Made by a program: the position numbers and the translations under genes. This document shows positions 5,454 through 7,108 of a stretch of DNA of 7,108 nt, piece after piece. How positions within the stretch are numbered: position 1 is the stretch's first letter; every line of letters begins with the position of its first letter. The stretch covers positions 1 through 7,108 of the forward strand of contig JAILGR010000158.1 of assembly GCA_024696565.1 (NCBI GenBank). Direction: 5' to 3'. The notes beneath the pieces are model-generated. The model was not told the origin of the DNA. It was given only the letters and a program-made list of their open reading frames with translations, and did no database searches. The stretch comes from Acholeplasmatales bacterium (lineage in GTDB: Bacteria; Bacillota_I; Bacilli_A; Acholeplasmatales; Anaeroplasmataceae).

Positions 5454-6668
5454 ATGTATACTAAGCTAGAAAGAAAAAAGGTATTTAGAGATCCATTGTA
5501 TGGATATATTGATGTAGAATATAAAATCATCAGCGATTTAATTGATTCAAGAGAAGTTCAAAGACTTAGAAGAATTAGACAATTAGCTGGTGTTTCTATG
5601 GTTTTTCAGACTGCTGAACACTCTAGATTTACTCATTCACTTGGTGCTTATCAAATGGCTAATTTAGTTATAAGAGAAGTAATGGGAATGGAAGAAGTTT
5701 CAGAATATGAAAAATTATTATTTTTAATATCAGCGTTGCTTCATGATGTAGGACATGGTCCATATAGTCATGCTTTTGAAAAAGTATTAGATTGCACTCA
5801 TGAAGACATGACTGTAAAGATTATTTTAAATAAAGATACTGATGTTAATAAAATATTATCTAAATATGATAATTTAGCTTTAGATGTAGCATCAGTAATT
5901 GCCCATGATAATAAATACCCTTTAATTGAATCTTTAGTATCAAGCCAACTAGATGTTGATAGAATGGATTATTTATCTAGGGATGCCTATTTTACAGGTG
6001 CTATTTATGGTCAAATTGATTACCATCGTATTTTAAGAAGTATGAAGGTTATAGATAATAAAGTTTATGTTAAATCCTCAGGTGTTAATGCAATTGAAGC
6101 ATACTTAATGAGTAGATATCATATGTATTTTCAAGTATATTATCATCCTGTTGCTAGAGCGTATGAATCTATATTAGAATCTATTTTCTTAAGAATTAAA
6201 GATTTACATCAACAAAATGTTAGAATAGACGCTTCTATTCAATCATTTTTAAAAGTAATGGAAGATTCAAATGATATTGAAGCTTATATTGATTTAGATG
6301 ATTCTAACGTTAATGGTTTTATTAAACAATTAACTTGGTCAAGTGATGAAGTATTGAATAAACTTGCTACATCATTTGAAAAAAGACATTTATTTAATTT
6401 CATTGAATTATTAAATGAACCAGACGAAAAAGAAATTAATGATTTAAAGAATAAATATCAAAATATGGAATTTGGTAAATATTATTATAAAGAAGTTACT
6501 GTTTCTGGTGTTGCTTATATGAAAAGTAAAAAATCAGATATTAATGACATTAAAGTATTATTACCAAATGGCAATATTAAATCATTAGACCAATATTCAT
6601 CAATTGTTAAAGCATTAAGATCTTCATCTTATAAAGAAATTGGTAGAATATTCTATTTTGAGGATTAA
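5454..6668 (+). CDS. HD-domain phosphohydrolase, YwfO-type
   Basis: This 404-residue cytoplasmic protein has an N-terminal HD fold. It opens with KKVFRDPLYGYI and REVQRLRRIRQL. The metal-binding set is intact: H61 in RFTHSLG, H97-D98 in LLHDVGHGPYSH, and D167 in SSQLDVDRMDYLSRDAY. The downstream MSRYHMYFQVYYHPVAR segment is typical of the SAMHD1/dGTPase-like branch that includes B. subtilis YwfO and Enterococcus EF1143. EF1143-type proteins hydrolyse dNTPs to nucleosides and triphosphate, so a role in nucleotide pool control is likely, but the substrate here is inferred. The C-terminal third (after about residue 270) is less conserved and unassigned. A strong AGGAGGG site (5443-5449) precedes the ATG. 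The rnmV start follows the stop after two bases. Confidence 0.88.
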   Translation: MYTKLERKKVFRDPLYGYIDVEYKIISDLIDSREVQRLRRIRQLAGVSMVFQTAEHSRFTHSLGAYQMANLVIREVMGMEEVSEYEKLLFLISALLHDVGHGPYSHAFEKVLDCTHEDMTVKIILNKDTDVNKILSKYDNLALDVASVIAHDNKYPLIESLVSSQLDVDRMDYLSRDAYFTGAIYGQIDYHRILRSMKVIDNKVYVKSSGVNAIEAYLMSRYHMYFQVYYHPVARAYESILESIFLRIKDLHQQNVRIDASIQSFLKVMEDSNDIEAYIDLDDSNVNGFIKQLTWSSDEVLNKLATSFEKRHLFNFIELLNEPDEKEINDLKNKYQNMEFGKYYYKEVTVSGVAYMKSKKSDINDIKVLLPNGNIKSLDQYSSIVKALRSSSYKEIGRIFYFED

Positions 6669-6670
6669 TT

Positions 6671-7108
6671 ATGGATGTTATTGTAGTAGAGGGCTATCAT
6701 GATGAATCTAAAATAAAAAGCGTTTATAAGAACGCTTTTTGTGTGGTTACAAATGGTAGTGAAATAAGTAAAGAAACAATCGATTTAATTAAAGAATTAT
6801 CAAAGAAAAATCGTATTATTATTTTTACTGATCCAGATTATCCTGGTGAAAGAATTAGATCAATAATTGAAAAAGAAGTTAAAAATGTTTCACATGCCTT
6901 TTTAAATAAAAAAGATTGTATATCTAAAAATAATAAAAAGGTTGGTATTGAACATGCTTCAAAAGAAGCTATTATTAAAGCATTATCTAAAATTTATAAT
7001 GAAGATGAAATTAAAAATAATATAACTAATCAAGATTTATTTAGTTTAGGATTAAATGGTAGTTTAAATAGTCATATTTTAAGAGAAAAAATATCTGATA
7101 AATTAAAT
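6671..7108 (+). CDS. rnmV: Ribonuclease M5, N-terminal part (3' end outside window)
   Basis: The frame is open from the ATG at 6671 to the window end, giving 146 of a usual ~180-190 residues. The Toprim catalytic motifs are present: E7 in VIVVEGYHDES and D54/D56 in FTDPDYPGERIR. The family hallmarks TNGSEI, SHAFLNKKD and KVGIEHASKEAI also appear, followed by the start of the C-terminal domain (DLFSLGLNGS...REKISDKL). RNase M5 trims 5S rRNA precursors together with ribosomal protein L18 in low-GC Gram-positives. TTGAGGA (6658-6663) inside the end of the HD gene is the ribosome binding site, so the two genes are probably co-transcribed. The usual partner ksgA/rsmA, if present, would lie downstream. 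The more common VEGKDD is VEGYHD here. The coding sequence contains a perfect terminator-like hairpin. Confidence 0.94.
   Translation, partial: MDVIVVEGYHDESKIKSVYKNAFCVVTNGSEISKETIDLIKELSKKNRIIIFTDPDYPGERIRSIIEKEVKNVSHAFLNKKDCISKNNKKVGIEHASKEAIIKALSKIYNEDEIKNNITNQDLFSLGLNGSLNSHILREKISDKLN
6715..6740 (+). terminator. Terminator-like hairpin inside the rnmV coding sequence
   Basis: AAAAAGCGTT (6715-6724) and AACGCTTTTT (6731-6740) form a perfect 10-bp stem around loop TATAAG. The T-run forms the 3' arm of the stem and is followed by GTGTGG. It covers rnmV codons 15-24. It looks like an intrinsic terminator or attenuator, but the protein reads normally through it, so any effect is inferred. 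Confidence 0.4.

Noticed and set aside
1..7108. Mobile elements, CRISPR repeats, toxin-antitoxin or phage-defence genes
   Set aside because: No transposase, terminal inverted repeats, regularly spaced repeats or defence-family motifs on either strand. Every long frame on the + strand is a housekeeping or sensor gene.

Overview
This is an AT-rich window (roughly 27-30 % GC by eye) carrying core housekeeping genes of a low-GC Gram-positive lineage. All genes lie on the + strand and are tightly packed, often with 1-4 base overlaps. The gene content (Gram-positive DnaX C-terminus, RpoE delta subunit, CssR-like regulator, YwfO-type HD protein, RNase M5) points to Bacilli in the broad sense, plausibly Erysipelotrichia or an RF39/Mollicutes-related group. 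The standard genetic code appears to be in use: Trp is TGG, and the response regulator ends in TGA at the family's normal C-terminus. I cannot fix the genus from sequence alone.

Layout. (1) Positions 1-2239 hold a DNA replication/repair operon: the 3' part of dnaX (5' end outside the window), ybaB, recR and a small DUF1934/YwiB-like gene. The junctions are 4 bases, then two TAATG overlaps. (2) Positions 2240-2857 hold a near-consensus promoter and rpoE, the RNA polymerase delta subunit, whose acidic tail contains an internal duplication. (3) Positions 2858-3077 are a 220-base gap with a promoter-like site, a nested hairpin and a strong intrinsic terminator. This may be a small RNA or a structured rpoE 3' UTR. 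(4) Positions 3078-5056 hold a two-component system whose regulator resembles Bacillus CssR, coupled by an ATGA overlap to its membrane histidine kinase. (5) Positions 5092-5415 hold an ArsR/SmtB repressor with its own excellent promoter and a full SmtB-type alpha-5 zinc ligand set. (6) Positions 5454-6668 hold a YwfO-type HD phosphohydrolase, followed two bases later by rnmV (RNase M5, 3' end outside the window).

How they fit together. DnaX and RecR serve replication-fork loading and recombinational repair. RpoE tunes RNA polymerase cycling. RNase M5 matures 5S rRNA. The HD protein probably hydrolyses nucleotides. The sensor genes would add envelope-stress and metal control, but neither has an effector gene beside it here. 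I see no mobile element, CRISPR array, toxin-antitoxin or defence system. The best candidates for something undescribed are the structured rpoE-TCS intergenic RNA and a perfect terminator-like hairpin inside the rnmV coding sequence.
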